In this document: positions 60,633-64,000 of the stretch, in pieces
How the letters are laid out: each line of letters starts with the position of its first letter
How positions within the stretch are numbered: position 1 is the stretch's first letter
Notes under the pieces: model-generated
What the model saw: the letters and a program-made list of their open reading frames with translations, nothing else
Told to the model about the DNA's origin: nothing
The model's database searches: none
DNA from: Hygrocybe punicea
Taxonomy: Eukaryota; Basidiomycota; Agaricomycetes; Agaricales; Hygrophoraceae
Length of the DNA: 64,000 nt
Assembly (NCBI GenBank): GCA_963556145.1
Contig: OY744464.1
Coordinates: forward strand, 3,906,001 to 3,970,000
Direction: 5' to 3'
Position numbers and translations under genes: made by a program

Positions 60633-62574
60633 ATGTACGTTCACAACCGTCTCCTGCCCAGGCAAAACGCGGCTTGTGTCGTTTGCCCCGCCCCTCCTCC
60701 CTGTAATTGCGCTGCAAATCAGCAGTGCTTTCAAATCAACAGGTTTATATGTCTTTCTTCTTTCTCTCTCGCGGGTCTGACCATGTCACCGCAGGGACTG
60801 CAACACTTGTAGCTCCTTCAGATGTGTTAATCAACCGGGCGTCTCGTCGAAAGCAAATTCCGGCGGTGTTAGCACGGGCGCCCTGGTGGCTGCGGTTATT
60901 GGCTCACTGGTGTTCGTCGCCGCTGCCGCCGCACTGTTTTTATGGTATCGTCGCAAGAACAGGCAGGAAAAAGCCGATGTTCCTGCACCCGCGTCGACCG
61001 TTCTCAACAGGCCTGATCCTACTGAGAAGTCCCTCACCATCGCCACAGAGCTCAGCGCAGTCCGAGTCCACACAAACACCTCCAAAGCCACAATCGATCT
61101 TAACCCGGAGTCTGCGTCAGAAACTGTCGCATACACACCTACTCAGGCGTTAACGCAGATTAATCCATTCGATGATGGCCACTCCATTCAGACGACAGGC
61201 ACGGACGGCACCAACGTCATACCGATTGCCTTCGTCCCTCCTGGGTCTCCTCGTTCACAGACGGAGACTCTACCTCCCGCATCACCGACGCGTCCTGCTC
61301 GTTCGCCAGACTTGAATCTTAACTTGGATCATGTCAATGTTTCCCGCGATTCCCTCCGTGCGACATCTCCTCACTCTCAAGTGTCGGCGGTGTCCAGGGT
61401 ATCGGCGAGGCACTCCTATATGTCAGGCGCGAGCTATGCTAGTGACTTCCTCAATGAAGCTCCCATGATCATCACCCCGACCAAAGGTGCGATCAGGCAG
61501 GTACTTGGCGTAGTCAAAGCGGAAGTGATCAAAACACCATCTGCTCCATCCACACCTTCTCACTCTGAAACATTGAAACCGCCGAGGGTCACTCGACCCT
61601 CGGTTGGCTCTCCGCTGGCCTCGGCATCTTTTGGTCCTGCTGATATGACCAGAGATAGCATGTACGAACAGGACCTCTCTGGTAATCCCTTCGGTGATGA
61701 TCATTCCCCTCAACCATCCAGCGGCGTACTTTCCAGCACAGCCGACAATGCTATTCTTGGCCGGTTATCACGCCCCGATTATGGCTCAACTAAACTGGAG
61801 TGGGCTGCAGAAAATCCGAGGTTGCCATGGACTCAGCCCAGCGACTTCAGTCGTCCATCGAGCTTGAGCACTCAAGCCGGATCCGTCATTGATATCGGCA
61901 GTGCCACTCGCGTGAACGTCGGGTTAGGTTCCAGTTATGCAATGACCACCACGCCACCACTCAGTTCCGGCTTCCCACGGTCACCGTACCGGACTACAAT
62001 GGGTAGGCTGGTGTCCCCTCCGACCCACGCCATTACCAGTAGTCTGGAAGCGCAACAGCAACTGGCACTCGCTCATGCGCAGGCGCGAGCGCAAGCTCAG
62101 GGTTTGGATAACGACAGGAGGGTTTCAGGATCCTCGGTACTCTCAGGTACTTCGACACGCGCAGACTCCATTCTGGAATCTTTCCCCTTTGTCCCCCCCT
62201 CTCCCATCTCAGACAGACCCGTCCGGTCTCCTCCTTGCTCGCCGCTAGCCCAGCAATCGTTCAATGGCAGACAATCCCCGAAAGAATCCCCAAGATCAAT
62301 CCCTGTTCAAGGTGATCTCCCTCCGCCACCAGACAGACGCATGCTTGGTCTCTCCACCGGCTCCCAACTCTCGACCTCCTCGACCGGCTTAGGCTCATTC
62401 CCATTTCAGATAGAGTCAGCTACTGTACAAGATACGGCTGCGCCGCCATCTGCTTTCAAAGGTCGTCATCGTGCGAGCTTGGATACCCTCGCTCTCACTA
62501 GCGACTTGTCTTCGTATCCCCTGAACTTCGATCAGGATTCAAGAGACAGCTTTGTAACTCTTCAGAAGAATTGA
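60633..62574 (+). CDS. OPY2: Opy2-type membrane anchor protein
   Basis: Two exons (60633-60742, 60795-62574), 629 residues. The short extracellular part has the Opy2 cysteine signature: CVVCPAPPPCNCAANQQC, FQINRDCNTCSSFRCV. A Ser/Gly stalk follows, then a single membrane helix (ALVAAVIGSLVFVAAAAALF) and a basic stop-transfer RRKNRQEK. The rest is a long cytosolic tail, Ser/Pro-rich, with many SP/TP sites. In yeast Opy2 recruits Ste50-Ste11 to the membrane in the HOG pathway, so this is a candidate stress-signalling scaffold. MYVHNRLLPRQNAAC was taken as start because it directly precedes the cysteine domain; an upstream open frame contains no family sequence. Confidence 0.85.
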
Positions 62575-62944
62575 AGTATCAAAATTGCACCAGGTAAGAC
62601 TATAGCCGTTGCTGCATTGCGAATTTGATCGAACTCATCGACAGATTTGTGTACGACGATGTCGTGTTCAAGAATTGTTTCACAACTTCCCCCATTTTTA
62701 TTTTATTATTCTGTTGTCCTTCCTTGTGTTATTCATTCCACTCATTCCATAACCCATTCTTGTCTCGCATACAGTTTTCATCGGTTATTTAAACACTGTT
62801 TACATGTTGATATCCACTTCTGCTCTAAGAGCTAAGGCAATGCCTACTAAAGATATTTTATTCTTCTAACGTTCAGGTTGCTTACATAAAGCCTGTGTAT
62901 TTCAATCGTCCGTTGAAGCCATCGCGATATCCGTCGCTTAGACA
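62575..62944. other. Intergenic region
   Basis: 370 bp between OPY2 and the next plus-strand gene. AT-rich, with ATTTTATTATTCTG-like stretches that fit a 3' end followed by a promoter. No coding exon seen. Confidence 0.5.
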
Positions 62945-64000
62945 ATGCAGTCTAGAGAGATTCAACAACTGGTGGAAATGGTGAGTTCATTTCTGCTGAT
63001 CAGCAGGTCTTCTTGAAGCGCCCATCCTGTTGTTTAGGGGGCCACTGTCTCCCAAGCACGCGCTGCTTTGAGACAATATAAAGATGTCATGCAAGCGGCG
63101 GAACGAATATTTGAGGGACAATTCGACAACTTCCGGGATGAGCAGGAAGATGTTCAAATGGACTTAGACAACGAAAATGATAAAACCAAGTTCAAAAAAT
63201 CACAGAGATTGGCGGTACGTGTGCGGCAGCGGACTGCACTTGATACTGAAACACCGATGCAGACTCCTGAAGAAGACGAAGAAGCTGATGGGGAGGAGCC
63301 AGATGAAGGAGAGGACGATGGTCAGTTATGTGAATCTATGTGGTGCAGTTTCTGAACCACGAGCACAGTTGACTTTGTGGATTACGACTCGGATTACGAG
63401 ACGCGAGCAGATCCTGACAGAACAGTAGTCGACGTTGATCCATATTCCGGTACGAGATTCCCATCGCCTTGGTCGGTGATTCTAACAGCAATATAGGCAT
63501 TTTTTTCTCGAAGGATCGCCGTGAAGAAGTGATAGAGGTAGAAGAGGAACCTGAAGTGGCCTTTTTTCCCGATTTGAACGAGCGAGTAAAGCTTATGACT
63601 CAAGGTCAATGGATGAAAGGTTGTCCAGAGGGCGGAGAACAGAGTTTTTTATTTGGGCTCTATTCTGAGCTGAGTTCTGGGGAATATTTCTGCCCTCATG
63701 AATGTGGAGCTTCAATGACTCGGAAGAAGAGTGATTTTTTTTCGATATATGTAAGTCTTGCCAAGTTTTTATCAATTTACTCATCATTTACGCAGCATGA
63801 AGTCCGATTTCTCTATATACATTGAACAGCTGCGAAAGATTGTTCGACAGACATGTCAGCGCTGTCTATTGACATCATGTTTTGCCTGCGGTGAAACTAT
63901 TTCTGGAGACAAGTTCCGACGTCCCTCTGCTTCGACAGATGATGATCCCTTGTTTCATTGTTCGAATCTACAAGGCGTCATACTAGGTGTTGGTCTTGCT
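62945..64000 (+). CDS. UBA-like and Cys-rich domain protein of the ubiquitin system, 3' end cut by window edge
   Basis: Exons spell MQSREIQQLVEM, then GATVSQARAALRQYKDVMQA (a UBA-like helix set: LVEMGAT...AL), an acidic region with TPMQTPEEDEEADGEEPDEG, VDFVDYDSDYE, GIFFSKDRREEVIEVEEEPE, AFFPDLNERVKLMTQGQWMK, and a cysteine-rich part: FCPHECGASMTRKKSDFFSI, then after an intron VRQTCQRCLLTSCFACGETI and HCSNLQGVILGVGLA, where the window ends. The CxxxCG...CxxC...CxxCG pattern resembles part of an RBR/IBR zinc region. I recall large basidiomycete proteins of this type ending in a ubiquitin-conjugating domain, but that part is outside the window. Family assignment is tentative. Confidence 0.65.

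Overview
This window is nuclear DNA from a filamentous basidiomycete, most likely an Agaricomycete. Three things point that way: genes lie close together on both strands; almost every gene is cut by short GT-AG introns (mostly about 45-65 nt, often with a CTAAC/CTGAC-like branch site); and several proteins belong to families I know mainly from mushrooms (a DUF6593 protein, a CcmS-related-type protein, a long OPY2). I see no transposon, tRNA, rRNA or CRISPR, and no secondary-metabolite cluster. All 37 protein genes were reconstructed by hand from splice signals and protein-family patterns; outer coordinates are firmer than some internal exons.

Layout. 1-9 kb: a large cytoskeletal KAR9/GAS2-like spectrin/coiled-coil gene running off the left edge, a small membrane coiled-coil gene and a repeat-rich CcmS-related-type gene. 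9-20 kb: LYS12 (lysine synthesis), CDT2 (CRL4 adaptor), ARL1, HEM1 (haem synthesis), ARG8 (arginine synthesis) and the splicing factor CWC21/SRRM2. 20-33 kb: an ABHD4/5-type hydrolase, the m6A methyltransferase IME4/METTL3, SFR1/MEI5, an unknown disordered protein, SND2/TMEM208, a multi-Myb SNAPc-like protein, TAF8 and riboflavin kinase FMN1. 34-46 kb: an APSES factor of the MBP1/SWI4 type, mitoribosomal uL24m, an ENT nucleoside transporter, VFA1, formaldehyde dehydrogenase SFA1, a membrane-anchored acyl-CoA-binding protein, mitoribosomal mS34, a GatC-like protein and dUTPase. 46-64 kb: an unknown SQ-motif protein, an SDR, MPO1, SEC22, a DUF6593 protein, a glyoxalase-fold protein, a divergent CAX exchanger, the TRAMP zinc-knuckle protein AIR1/2, CAF16, OPY2 and the start of a UBA plus Cys-rich protein cut by the right edge.

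Most genes are unrelated housekeeping genes, arranged as divergent pairs with very short shared promoters (down to 38 bp) or convergent pairs with short gaps. Themes that recur are mitochondrial function (LYS12, HEM1, ARG8, uL24m, mS34, GatC-like), lipids (ABHD4/5, ACBP, MPO1), S-phase and DNA metabolism (CDT2, MBP1-like, dUTPase, SFR1) and meiosis (IME4 beside SFR1).

The most unusual signals are in gene structure. The SDR gene has 13-, 14- and 17-nt microexons, each carrying one signature motif of the enzyme, and the ACBP gene has a 14-nt microexon coding its YKQA ligand-binding core. ARL1 has a GC-AG intron inside the P-loop. Further leads are in-frame minisatellites in the CcmS-related-type gene, a CAX exchanger whose second signature has changed, repeated short motifs in an unknown protein, and a palindrome cluster upstream of ACBP. 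I found no clearly new multi-gene system.
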